Shown in pieces: positions 26,183 to 33,925 of a DNA stretch of 64,000 nucleotides; position 1 is the first letter of the stretch, and each line of letters starts with the position of its first letter. The DNA is from Myroides odoratus DSM 2801. Lineage in GTDB: Bacteria > Bacteroidota > Bacteroidia > Flavobacteriales > Flavobacteriaceae. The notes under the pieces are model-generated. The model made no database searches. It was not told where the DNA came from and worked only from the letters and a program-made list of their open reading frames with translations. The position numbers were made by a program, and so were the translations under genes. The DNA is taken from NCBI RefSeq assembly GCF_000243275.1, contig NZ_CM001437.1, positions 2,959,750 to 3,023,749 of the forward strand. Direction: 5' to 3'.

Positions 26183-26692
26183 ATGAAAAAGAGTAAACGA
26201 AATCTGTTTGTGGTGAGTGTAGCGATGCTTTCTATTGGAGTTTCCAGTTGTTCTAGCAACAAGAAAGTCATCAGTCTCCAACCTACATCCACAGAAAAAG
26301 TAACACGAACAGTTGAAGAAGTAAAAAGGGACACGCTATGGCAAGTAGAAGCAGATCAAAGTCAATATGTAGCGGAACTTGCGATACAAGGCAATAAAAT
26401 CGTTGTGAAAGATGCGAATATCAAGCGCAGTAAACAAAAGGTGTTGCAACCACCAGCCGTCCAAATCCATGGAAATAAGTTGATTGTCGATTGCCATGTG
26501 GAAGCTCAACGACTATTTTTTGAATGGAAAGACCAATACATTCAAGAAAAAACGGTGAAAGAAGTCAGAATTCCCGTGCCTGTACCGCTCGAATTATCTT
26601 GGTGGCAATCTACTCAACTGTGGTTAGGTCGAATCTTTCTGTTGTTGCTTGCAATAGGTAGCGGAGGCTATATTTTCCGATCAAGAAGGTAA
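26183..26692 (+). CDS. lipoprotein with C-terminal membrane helix, unimolecular-spanin-like
   Basis: A 169-residue protein with a lipoprotein signal (lipobox VSSC, Cys23, followed by Ser-Ser, which suggests outer-membrane sorting in other systems), a periplasmic middle of beta strands and a helix, and a C-terminal membrane helix at about 146-164 ('LWLGRIFLLLLAIGSGGYIF') ending in basic RSRR. A lipid in the outer membrane and a helix in the inner membrane joined in one chain is the design of u-spanins such as phage T1 gp11, which fuse the two membranes at lysis. It follows the endolysin gene after 14 nt. Confidence 0.65.
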   Translation: MKKSKRNLFVVSVAMLSIGVSSCSSNKKVISLQPTSTEKVTRTVEEVKRDTLWQVEADQSQYVAELAIQGNKIVVKDANIKRSKQKVLQPPAVQIHGNKLIVDCHVEAQRLFFEWKDQYIQEKTVKEVRIPVPVPLELSWWQSTQLWLGRIFLLLLAIGSGGYIFRSRR

Positions 26693-26695
26693 GCA

Positions 26696-26818
26696 ATGGC
26701 ATTGTGGATAAAAAGGAAAAAGTTGAAAAAGAGAAACGAGCATGAACAGTCACCAGGGGCTGTTAAAAACAGAAAGGAGTGCTACAATACTTCTAACGAA
26801 TTGAATTGTAGTGAATAG
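26696..26818 (+). CDS. possible 40-residue basic protein
   Basis: An open frame starting with ATG 3 nt after the spanin-like stop. It encodes a Lys/Arg-rich N-terminus (MALWIKRKKLKKRNEHE) and two Cys residues. It may be a real small protein or chance; no family is recognised. It fills most of the gap before the sheath gene. Confidence 0.25.
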   Translation: MALWIKRKKLKKRNEHEQSPGAVKNRKECYNTSNELNCSE

Positions 26819-26843
26819 AAAGAAATGAGAAAAAATTAAAGTT

Positions 26844-28049
26844 ATGTTACCAAAGATTAATATACAATTTCAAAATGGAAACCTAGGACAGGTGGTTTCT
26901 TCTCCCGATGGAGTTTTCGGATTATTAGCTTCTGCAGTTGCTGTAGCGGATACATTCGAATTAAATAAAGCTTATCAGTTAAAATCAATGCGCGATTTAG
27001 TAGCGTTGGGGATTTTAGCAGATTCGACCAATAGTAAATTGTACAAAACAGTAAAAGAATTCTACGCAGAAGCTGGTGATGGGGCAGAGTTATGGTTGAT
27101 GGGAATTGACAAGAAAACGAAGCTATCTGATTGGTTTGATGAAAAAGAAGGTATTGTTTTAGCAGAAACCTTATTGAATGCAGCGCAAGGAAAGTTGAGA
27201 GGATTATTTACAGCTTATGATCCAGATGCGACGGTTGAAATTACAGTGGCAAAAGGATTGGATAAAGAGGTGGCATTGGCCATGTCTTTGGCACAACAAG
27301 TAGCTGAAAACTATACCCAACGCGTATATGCTCCTTTCTTTGTTTTACTTGAGGGATATGCCTTTGACGGGGATAAAGTAGCTTTAGAAAACTTAACTGA
27401 GAAAAACTTTAACCGTATTGCTGTGTTGCTTGGAGATACTGAGAAAGACAGTAAAGGGGCTGCCACAGGTGTTGTTATGGGAAGATTGTCTGCTGTTGGC
27501 GTTCAGGTAAATATGGGACGTGTGCGCGATGGTGCATTAAAACCGTTAACGCTATTTATTGGGGATACAGCTGTAGATCAGTATGACGTAGAAGCGTTGA
27601 ACGACAAAGGCTATAATTCTTTCCGTTTCCACCAAGGAAAAGCAGGGTACTTTATGATTGATGATGTGTTGGCAACGAGTGAAACTGATGACTATCACAA
27701 TATTGCAAGAAGAAGAACCATCGACAAAGCGTTTCGTTTAGTGTATATCGCAATGCTAGATTTCTTATTAGACAATAGCAATGTAATGCCCGATGGAACA
27801 ATCAGCGCTATTTATGCTAAAACAATTGAAAATGCAGTAGAATCGACGATTAACAACGCGATGACAGCTGCTGGAGAATTGAGCGTAGATGCAGCAAACC
27901 CAAATGACAGAGGGGTGATTTGTAAAGTGGATTTAAAACACAATGTTGTCAGTACAGGGCAAGTAAAACTGACTGTACAAGTTCGCCCATTAGGGTATAA
28001 TCGTTTCATCAATGTAGAATTGGGTTTTGTACCCGTAAATCAAAAGTAA
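26844..28049 (+). CDS. contractile tail sheath protein (DUF2586-like)
   Basis: A 401-residue structural protein, the outer contractile tube of the particle. The N-terminus 'PKINIQFQNGNLGQVVSSPDG' and 'VFGLLASAVAV' match DUF2586-type sheath proteins of Bacteroidota phages. The C-terminal third has 'RRRTIDKAFRLVYIAMLDFL' and the ending strand pair 'GQVKLTVQVRPLGYNRFINVEL', which is the shared sheath C-terminal domain that links subunits. It is followed after 1 nt by the tube gene, as in P2-like and tailocin loci. Confidence 0.88.
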   Translation: MLPKINIQFQNGNLGQVVSSPDGVFGLLASAVAVADTFELNKAYQLKSMRDLVALGILADSTNSKLYKTVKEFYAEAGDGAELWLMGIDKKTKLSDWFDEKEGIVLAETLLNAAQGKLRGLFTAYDPDATVEITVAKGLDKEVALAMSLAQQVAENYTQRVYAPFFVLLEGYAFDGDKVALENLTEKNFNRIAVLLGDTEKDSKGAATGVVMGRLSAVGVQVNMGRVRDGALKPLTLFIGDTAVDQYDVEALNDKGYNSFRFHQGKAGYFMIDDVLATSETDDYHNIARRRTIDKAFRLVYIAMLDFLLDNSNVMPDGTISAIYAKTIENAVESTINNAMTAAGELSVDAANPNDRGVICKVDLKHNVVSTGQVKLTVQVRPLGYNRFINVELGFVPVNQK

Positions 28050-28050
28050 T

Positions 28051-28470
28051 ATGGTAGTTGTAGGAGGCCGTGAGTATGAATGGGGTGATATTTCACTCGT
28101 ATTAGGTAATCGTGAAGTAGTAGGGATTACAGGAATTAAGTATGGAGAAAAAGTAGAACGCGAAGCAAGCTATGGTAAAGGGCGCTATGCGCATTCCATT
28201 CAAAGTGGAAATATCGCTGTCGATGGGGAGATTACTTTACTGCAAAGCGAGGTAATTGCCTTACAGAAAGCAGGCGTAAATCAAAGCTTATTATCCTTGA
28301 ATTTGGATGCAATCGTGAATTATGGGAATCCATCTGAAGGTGAAGCAATGCGTACGGATCGAATTATCGGTATTCGATTTACAGAAGATGTAAGAGAGTG
28401 GAAACAAGGCGATAAACGCGCTGAAATTACATTGCCATTTTTAGCTTTACGCGTAGTAAGTGGAGTATAA
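28051..28470 (+). CDS. tail tube protein
   Basis: A 139-residue protein of mostly beta structure ('EYEWGDISLVLGNREVVGIT', 'IQSGNIAVDGEITLLQSEV', 'IIGIRFTEDVREWKQGDKRA'). Length, position directly after the sheath gene and the two-layer beta pattern fit the inner tail tube (gp19/Hcp-like fold). It starts 1 nt after the sheath stop and is followed by an internal terminator, so that the two most abundant proteins would be made in excess. The family name is not certain. Confidence 0.75.
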   Translation: MVVVGGREYEWGDISLVLGNREVVGITGIKYGEKVEREASYGKGRYAHSIQSGNIAVDGEITLLQSEVIALQKAGVNQSLLSLNLDAIVNYGNPSEGEAMRTDRIIGIRFTEDVREWKQGDKRAEITLPFLALRVVSGV

Positions 28471-28491
28471 AATAGAATAAAAATCAATTGA

Positions 28492-28523
28492 AAAAGCCTC
28501 CGTAAAGAGGAGGCTTTTCTTTT
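28492..28523 (+). terminator. internal (attenuating) terminator after the tube gene
   Basis: AAAAGCCTCC and GGAGGCTTTT form a perfect 10-bp stem with a 7-nt loop, followed by CTTTT. The operon continues beyond it. Confidence 0.75.
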
Positions 28524-28539
28524 AAAAAAATCACAGAAA

Positions 28540-28854
28540 ATGAATAAAGTTTTTATTGGAGAAGTAACTCCAGAGCAAGTGGAAATGTTTAAACAGCAAC
28601 ATAAGGTTGTACATAAATTAAAATCAGATAGTGGTGTGTATGCTATTGTTCGCAGACCCACGATGAAAGAAATCGAATACGGTCAGACGATGTTGGCACA
28701 AAATAAATTCATTTCTTATAACAAACATCTCTTTGATACTTGTTTGTTAGCACTTAATGAAGATATCCGAGAAGATGAGTATAAAGTCAATGCTTTTGCT
28801 TCTCAGATGATGATGGTTGTTGAAATTGAGCGTGTTGAGGTGGAAAAGCTTTAG
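28540..28854 (+). CDS. tail assembly chaperone (gpG-like)
   Basis: A 104-residue mixed helix/strand protein between the tube and tape-measure genes, the usual place of the tail assembly chaperone that coats the tape measure during assembly. 'LKSDSGVYAIVRRPTMKEIE' and 'FDTCLLALNEDIREDEYKVN' are seen. The end of the gene has GGAAAAG (28842-28848), and the -1 frame is open from 28839 into the next gene, which suggests a frameshifted G-GT fusion as in lambda and P2. Family not recognised by sequence. Confidence 0.7.
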   Translation: MNKVFIGEVTPEQVEMFKQQHKVVHKLKSDSGVYAIVRRPTMKEIEYGQTMLAQNKFISYNKHLFDTCLLALNEDIREDEYKVNAFASQMMMVVEIERVEVEKL

Positions 28855-28877
28855 GAGAAGCACTATTTGAGCGCCAA

Positions 28878-29099
28878 ATGACTTCTCCTACTTCTTCTTC
28901 TGGAAAAGGAAAACAACTAACCCAGGAAGAATATTACAAGGCGTTAGATCAATGGATCAGTAGTATTCGGAAGATACATGGAGCTATTCGATATTATTTG
29001 AAACTAGAACCTTACGATATGGAATTATGGGAATGGGCGCATCGATTTAGAGAGTTGGAATGGATAAGAAAAGAAGAATCAAAAGTAGGACATGGCTAA
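28878..29099 (+). CDS. second tail assembly chaperone part (GT-like)
   Basis: A 73-residue protein with a Ser/Thr-rich start (MTSPTSSSGKGK) and a helical, Trp-rich remainder ('ALDQWISSIRKIHGAIRYYL', 'MELWEWAHRFRELEWIRKEE'). It lies in the -1 frame to the preceding gene, and its frame is open upstream to 28839, past the end of that gene. It may be made alone from its ATG or as a fusion by -1 frameshifting, or both. Its stop overlaps the tape-measure start by 8 nt. Confidence 0.65.
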   Translation: MTSPTSSSGKGKQLTQEEYYKALDQWISSIRKIHGAIRYYLKLEPYDMELWEWAHRFRELEWIRKEESKVGHG

Positions 29100-31023
29100 T
29101 TTATCAGAATATATAGAAGAAGCAAGAGAGAATACATTTAGTGGAATGCAACGATTAGGAGCAGATCGACTAAATAGTACAAATGCAAGACAAGGGGAGG
29201 GACATGATTCGATACAAGAATCACAACAATTGCGTCAGACAGGAGCGACACTTAATGTATTAAAGGAGCGTCAAGGTAAACTTAAAAATGAACGTGCATT
29301 AGTCAATTCCAAGGATTTAACAACTCTTCGTGCCTATAACGATGAAGTAAATGCTTTGGAAAAACAAATAAGTAAGCTTGAAAATATTACCTCGGAAAAT
29401 AAATTGGGCGCATGGTTTAAAAAAACATTCAACGAATCTTCTTTTGGAAAAATGCTCAATAATCCGTTGCTATTACTTCAAAGAACACTTAGTGCAGGAA
29501 TGGAAAATGATTCCTATAAAGTCAGTTTTGAAGTCTTACTTCATTCGGAAAAAGCAGCAAAAAAAATGATGCAAGATCTCAGTGGCATCAAAATGGATCA
29601 AGGCGCTTTGTCAGGTGCAGCTGAGGGCATGTTGAGACAGGGAGTAGATCAAAAGGACGTCACCCCTTTATTAAGTTCAATGGGAGATATTTCCGGAGGA
29701 GATGGGGAATCTTTGGGGCGTTTAGCCGCTGCTTACACACAAGTGAATAATGAGGGGAAACTTTTAAGTGGAACATTAAATCAACTAATTGGCGCTGGTT
29801 TTAATCCTTTGTTGCAAATGTCTCAATCGACCGGAAAATCTATGGAAGAGCTAAAAGCCGAAATGGATCAAGGGTTGATTTCTACTGATAGGTTGAAGCA
29901 GGCGTTTTTTGACGCAACAGGAGAAGGAGGACAATTCCACAATATGCTTGAGAAACAAGCCGATACATTAGGAGGGAAATGGGAGGATTTTATGCGTAAA
30001 ATAAACGGAGGCTTACTTCAACTCTATATCGTTATTGGTCCTGTTGTAGAAAAGTTAGTGGAATTTGGAGGAGCTGCATTTGATGCGGTAGCAAATGGTT
30101 TGGGATGGCTTGTAAATAAAATCGAAGAAGGAAATCCTTTGGTATTGGGTTTTGCCTTAGCAGTAGGTGCAGTTATGTTAGCTCTTGCGGTTATGAAAAC
30201 GGGAATGTTCTTGGCAGCTATAGGGCAAGCTGCTCTAACTACGGTAACGAATTTATCTAGTTTAGCTTGGTGGAAATTGAATGCAGCTATGTTAGCTAAT
30301 CCCATAACCTTGTTTATAGCGGCTTTCATCTTTGTAATTAGTTTAGTAGCATCTGCTATTTATTACTTCGATACTTGGGGTTCTACGATATTAACTATGC
30401 TGGGACCTGTGGGAACTTTGATTAATGCTATTGTTCTAATAGGTAGACATTGGGATAGTATTACAGAAGCGTTTAAAAGTGATGGAATACTCGGAGGATT
30501 TAAGCGAATAGGACAAGTGTTATTAGATACACTTTTACATCCGATACAACGCGTCCTAGGATGGATAGGAGAATTAACAGATTGGGATTGGGCAAAGAAT
30601 GCAGGTAAAGAAGTAGAGGAATTAAGAAAGAAATGGGATTTAGTAACTCCTGAAGAAACGGAGGAAAAGGCGGGGATGTTGAATGATATCAAATTAAAAA
30701 TGGGCTTCGGTGATAACGCTCTACTAAAAGAAATCACAGATCAACAGACTTTTGGTATTGCCGATACTAAAGGAACACCTGGTACGCAGCAAATAGATAC
30801 GTCGATTAACACCAGTCAAGGAGCTCAAAACAATTCAAACGCAGCAGCAACCACTGCAAATGGAGGAACAAAACACAACTATATTACCATTAGTTTAAAT
30901 GATTTAATAGGTGTTGTCAATATTAACAAAGCTGGATTCCAAGAATCAGTAGAAGACATGGAAGGAGAAGTAACCGATGCTTTACTTCGTCTATTGGGAT
31001 CCGCTGTAAATGCAGGAAATTAA
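29092..31023 (+). CDS. tape measure protein
   Basis: A 643-residue protein that sets tail length. A helical N-terminus (1-110) is followed by the conserved tape-measure domain (about 150-310), including 'LNQLIGAGFNPLLQMSQSTG' and 'SMEELKAEMDQGLISTDRLK' (TIGR02675-like), a hydrophobic middle with several membrane-like segments (about 350-460), and a hydrophilic C-terminus. It is short for a myovirus. At the common rule of about 0.15 nm per residue it would give a tail somewhat under 100 nm. It is the longest gene of the locus. Confidence 0.9.
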   Translation: MANLSEYIEEARENTFSGMQRLGADRLNSTNARQGEGHDSIQESQQLRQTGATLNVLKERQGKLKNERALVNSKDLTTLRAYNDEVNALEKQISKLENITSENKLGAWFKKTFNESSFGKMLNNPLLLLQRTLSAGMENDSYKVSFEVLLHSEKAAKKMMQDLSGIKMDQGALSGAAEGMLRQGVDQKDVTPLLSSMGDISGGDGESLGRLAAAYTQVNNEGKLLSGTLNQLIGAGFNPLLQMSQSTGKSMEELKAEMDQGLISTDRLKQAFFDATGEGGQFHNMLEKQADTLGGKWEDFMRKINGGLLQLYIVIGPVVEKLVEFGGAAFDAVANGLGWLVNKIEEGNPLVLGFALAVGAVMLALAVMKTGMFLAAIGQAALTTVTNLSSLAWWKLNAAMLANPITLFIAAFIFVISLVASAIYYFDTWGSTILTMLGPVGTLINAIVLIGRHWDSITEAFKSDGILGGFKRIGQVLLDTLLHPIQRVLGWIGELTDWDWAKNAGKEVEELRKKWDLVTPEETEEKAGMLNDIKLKMGFGDNALLKEITDQQTFGIADTKGTPGTQQIDTSINTSQGAQNNSNAAATTANGGTKHNYITISLNDLIGVVNINKAGFQESVEDMEGEVTDALLRLLGSAVNAGN

Positions 31024-31024
31024 G

Positions 31025-31621
31025 ATGAATGATATGATATTGAGCTCGTTAATGGGAGGTAAAATTATTAAACAAGCACCTCCTTTTATAGCGCTAGAAC
31101 AAGCTTTAGGTATTTCGGTAGTCTCTCATAATTCAGACCCCTCTTGGAATAATGTAAATAGTCGAGTTGCTAAAGAACAACAGTTTTTTCCATTGACTTT
31201 GTCTGTAGATGGAGGAACCGCTTTTACATTACCCTACGAACCTTTAATCAGTATTGAGGGAAAAAATAGTATAGTAAAACGCTCGGTGCTCAAGTATAAC
31301 GAACAATTCTCTGGAAGTACGTATGGTACAGTGAAAGAACGTTGGAGCACTGATGATTATAAAATTTCAATTACAGGTGTTTTACTAGGGGAAAATGAAA
31401 GGGGAACCTATGATCAAGCCTTTCCTAGGGAAGACTTCGAATCGTTAAAGTATTATTTGTTGCAGGGCAAGGAAATTGCCGTTACTTCCCCGATTTTTGA
31501 AATCATGGGTATTCATTATATCGCTATAGAAGATTTTAGCTTTCCCTTTGTAAAAGGCGAAAATGTGTTGGCTTATGAAATCAAAGCCTTATCTGATGTA
31601 CCACTACAATTATTTGAATAA
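31025..31621 (+). CDS. tail/baseplate protein, DUF6046-like
   Basis: A 198-residue protein with 'KNSIVKRSVLKYNEQFSGST', 'GTVKERWSTDDYKISITGVL' and 'VTSPIFEIMGIHYIAIEDF'. The 'GTVKE...DYxIxIxG' pattern is what I recall of DUF6046 proteins from Bacteroidota phages; by place it should link tube and baseplate (gpU/LysM-hub region). I chose the ATG at 31025, just after the tape-measure stop; another in-frame ATG at 31010 overlaps that gene. Confidence 0.7.
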   Translation: MNDMILSSLMGGKIIKQAPPFIALEQALGISVVSHNSDPSWNNVNSRVAKEQQFFPLTLSVDGGTAFTLPYEPLISIEGKNSIVKRSVLKYNEQFSGSTYGTVKERWSTDDYKISITGVLLGENERGTYDQAFPREDFESLKYYLLQGKEIAVTSPIFEIMGIHYIAIEDFSFPFVKGENVLAYEIKALSDVPLQLFE

Positions 31622-31625
31622 TAAG

Positions 31626-32597
31626 ATGGTTACCATGTGTTATCAAGTCAGTTTTAAAACTGAGGAAGAAAAGACCTATAACCTCAATCTTTTGCATGCA
31701 GTAGAAATTGAGAAGTCTGTGGAAAAATTAGCTGCTACTTGTACCATTACCTTACCTCTTTTTCGCTATAACAATCCCTTGTTTGTCCATGAGGATATTA
31801 AACGCGGAACGGAAGTAACGGTATGCTTGGGGTATGATAATCAGCTGGAAGAGGAGTTTAGAGGCTATGTAACTAAGATTGTGTATAACAATAGTTCCAT
31901 TGTAATTGAATGTGAAGATGCCTTATTCTTGTTTAGAAAGAGTTTGAAAAATGAACAACTCCAGGAAATTACGTTGAAAGATCTACTTATTCATATCAGT
32001 AAACAGATAGATCCTACCTATACAATAGATTGTGATTACGAATTTACTTATGAAACCTATACCCTAAACAATAAGACAGGATACGATATTTTGAAGGAGA
32101 TTCAAGATAATCTCACTGCTAATGTTTGGTTTAATACAAAGGAGAAAATTCTATATGTTCACTTGCTTTACACCGATAAATTGGGAAAGGTAAAATATTC
32201 TGCACATAAAAATATAGAATCTTCTACTTTGGAATACGTACTAGGAGAAGATAGAAAAGTAGAGGTTATTGTGGAAATTACAGAGGCTAATGGAAAAGCG
32301 AAACAAATCAAAGTAGGAGAGCATGGAGGAGAGCAGTTTTCGTTAAAAATTGGAAATGCAAAAGGGAAGGATATTCAAAAATTAGCCATGTCCATTTACG
32401 AAAAAAAGAAAGCAGATCGTTTAAATGGATCCTTGACAAGTTGGTTGGTACCTTTTGTATCTCCTGGGTTTACTGTAGAAATTATTGATCAAGAATATCC
32501 AGAACGAAGGGGATCCTACTATGTTGCAAGTGTAAAAACTAGCTTTAGTGATGCAGGGGGAGTGAGAACGATTGAACCTGGAATAAAATTAGGATAG
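31626..32597 (+). CDS. late control gpD-like baseplate hub protein
   Basis: A 323-residue hub protein. The sequence has 'LLHAVEIEKSVEKLAATCTI', 'VCLGYDNQLEEEFRGYVTKI', 'NKTGYDILKEIQDNLTANVW' and 'ERRGSYYVASVKTSFSDAGG', a pattern like P2 gpD and T4 gp27, which form the ring that joins tube and spike. The start at 31626 (MVTMCYQVSF) lies 4 nt after the preceding stop; a longer frame from 31563 would overlap that gene and is unlikely. Confidence 0.8.
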   Translation: MVTMCYQVSFKTEEEKTYNLNLLHAVEIEKSVEKLAATCTITLPLFRYNNPLFVHEDIKRGTEVTVCLGYDNQLEEEFRGYVTKIVYNNSSIVIECEDALFLFRKSLKNEQLQEITLKDLLIHISKQIDPTYTIDCDYEFTYETYTLNNKTGYDILKEIQDNLTANVWFNTKEKILYVHLLYTDKLGKVKYSAHKNIESSTLEYVLGEDRKVEVIVEITEANGKAKQIKVGEHGGEQFSLKIGNAKGKDIQKLAMSIYEKKKADRLNGSLTSWLVPFVSPGFTVEIIDQEYPERRGSYYVASVKTSFSDAGGVRTIEPGIKLG

Positions 32598-33089
32598 ATG
32601 AGTGCAAAAAATGTAAGACAATTCATCCAACAGATTGTTGGAGATATGTGGAACCTCCCATTTACTGCAAAAGTTACGCAAATAAAAGGAGAGACCTGCT
32701 CCATTCAACTCGCTAGTGGATTGGAATTGAATGGTGTCAGGCTCAAGGCAACTCAAACAGGAGCCGAACAAAAATTATTGCTTACGCCTCGAATTGGCAG
32801 TGATGTAATCGTTTTCTCTCAAAGTGGGGACCTGAACAATTTATTTGTTGTGCAAATCAATGAGGTAGATAAAATTGAACTTGTAAATGAGGCAATGCAA
32901 ATTACCTTAGAAGATAAGGTGAGTATAGTAGTGAATGGCGTGGATCTCGGACAAACGTTGGCCAATCTATGTGAGGCGATCAAAACGCTGACTGTTAGCA
33001 CGGGAACCGGTCCTTCCGGAACGCCCCTACCACCCACGCAACAAAAAGTCCAACAGCTAGAACGCGATTTAAAAACATTGTTTAACTAA
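32598..33089 (+). CDS. baseplate spike/OB-fold protein (gpV-like)
   Basis: A 163-residue protein that begins directly after the hub stop. The N-terminal half looks like an OB-fold ('LPFTAKVTQIKGETCSIQLA', 'RIGSDVIVFSQSGDLNNLFV'); after it comes a strand region and a Gly/Pro-rich linker 'GTGPSGTPLPPTQQ', then a helix. Place and fold suggest the spike or its adaptor. I see no obvious HxH metal-binding tip, so the membrane-piercing tip may be elsewhere or different. Confidence 0.6.
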   Translation: MSAKNVRQFIQQIVGDMWNLPFTAKVTQIKGETCSIQLASGLELNGVRLKATQTGAEQKLLLTPRIGSDVIVFSQSGDLNNLFVVQINEVDKIELVNEAMQITLEDKVSIVVNGVDLGQTLANLCEAIKTLTVSTGTGPSGTPLPPTQQKVQQLERDLKTLFN

Positions 33090-33105
33090 TGTAAACGGAT
33101 AAAGT

Positions 33106-33315
33106 ATGGCTTTAGATAAGAGTAAACTAGAAACGGGAATCAAGCAATTGCTTGAAGATATGATGAAAAGAGAGGAAAACTCTTTTAATGAATTTGCAAC
33201 GCGTTTAGCCACTGCGATTGATACATATGTCAAACAAGGTGAAATCGAGTATTTAGGTGGGTTAGCAAATTCAGGTGGTGCAGTAACAGGAACTATACAA
33301 GGAACTATAAAATGA
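33106..33315 (+). CDS. small baseplate-region protein, unknown
   Basis: A 69-residue protein with a helical N-terminus ('KLETGIKQLLEDMMKREENS') and a Gly/Thr-rich C-terminus ('GLANSGGAVTGTIQGTIK'). The stop overlaps the gp25-like start (ATGA), so it is translated with the baseplate genes. It could be a PAAR-like tip adaptor or a baseplate peptide, but it has no PAAR motif; function unknown. Confidence 0.6.
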   Translation: MALDKSKLETGIKQLLEDMMKREENSFNEFATRLATAIDTYVKQGEIEYLGGLANSGGAVTGTIQGTIK

Positions 33316-33656
33316 GTAAAAATATTGGAATACAGATTCAGGGAGATAAAGAGCATCCTGCTTTCATGGACTTGCACGTTGAGGTGCAACGAGATCAACA
33401 AGGCCTCATTACACAAGGAATCGTCGTGAATGATATTGTGGAGCAAAATAAATCCTTGCTTTTGATTACGCATCCAGGCGAGTGGAAAATGAATCCAACC
33501 CTGGGTGTCGGATTGAGTAATATGCTCTTGGAACACGATTACCTCGCGTGGAGACATCGCATTCGCGAACAGTTTGCCCAAGATGAGTTGGTTGTTTATC
33601 GATTGGACTTATTCCCTAATAAACCCTTTGTCATTGATGCAAACTATAAAAAATAA
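33312..33656 (+). CDS. gp25/gpW-like baseplate wedge protein
   Basis: A 114-residue lysozyme-like wedge protein of the gp25/GPW family. Seen: 'VVNDIVEQNKSLLLITHPGE', 'WKMNPTLGVGLSNMLLEHDY', and 'IREQFAQDELVVYRLDLFP'. gp25 proteins start sheath polymerisation on the baseplate and are a hallmark of contractile systems (T4 gp25, P2 gpW, T6SS TssE). It overlaps the genes on both sides. Confidence 0.8.
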   Translation: MSKNIGIQIQGDKEHPAFMDLHVEVQRDQQGLITQGIVVNDIVEQNKSLLLITHPGEWKMNPTLGVGLSNMLLEHDYLAWRHRIREQFAQDELVVYRLDLFPNKPFVIDANYKK

Positions 33657-33915
33657 TCAATCCCTATTCGATATTACCCTACAAGCGTATGGTAATATCA
33701 GTGCCTTATTCGATGTTGCTTTGGCAAATAATATCAGTTGTACGGATCTTTTACCGGTAGGAACCAACTTGGAACTCCCCCCTAGTGAGGGAACAACTAA
33801 AAGTGTGTTGGATTACTATAGGAGAGAGCAGATTGAAATAGCAACAGTAAATGGGGTAAGTCGAGAATTACCTTTAGAGGAATTCCTCCTAAAAGGGATA
33901 ACTCCAGTACTATAA
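33637..33915 (+). CDS. LysM-like tail protein (gpX-like)
   Basis: A 92-residue protein with 'NQSLFDITLQAYGNISALFD', 'VALANNISCTDLLPVGTNLE', a LysM-type pattern like P2 gpX and other hub proteins that hold the sheath initiator to the tube. The start at 33637 overlaps the gp25-like gene by 20 nt; an earlier in-frame ATG at 33574 would overlap it far more and is unlikely. Confidence 0.75.
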   Translation: MQTIKNNQSLFDITLQAYGNISALFDVALANNISCTDLLPVGTNLELPPSEGTTKSVLDYYRREQIEIATVNGVSRELPLEEFLLKGITPVL

Positions 33916-33925
33916 TAAATGAACT

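Noticed and set aside
31563-31625. Longer N-terminus of the hub protein
   Set aside because: It would overlap the preceding gene by about 60 nt in another frame; the ATG at 31626 directly after that stop is more likely.
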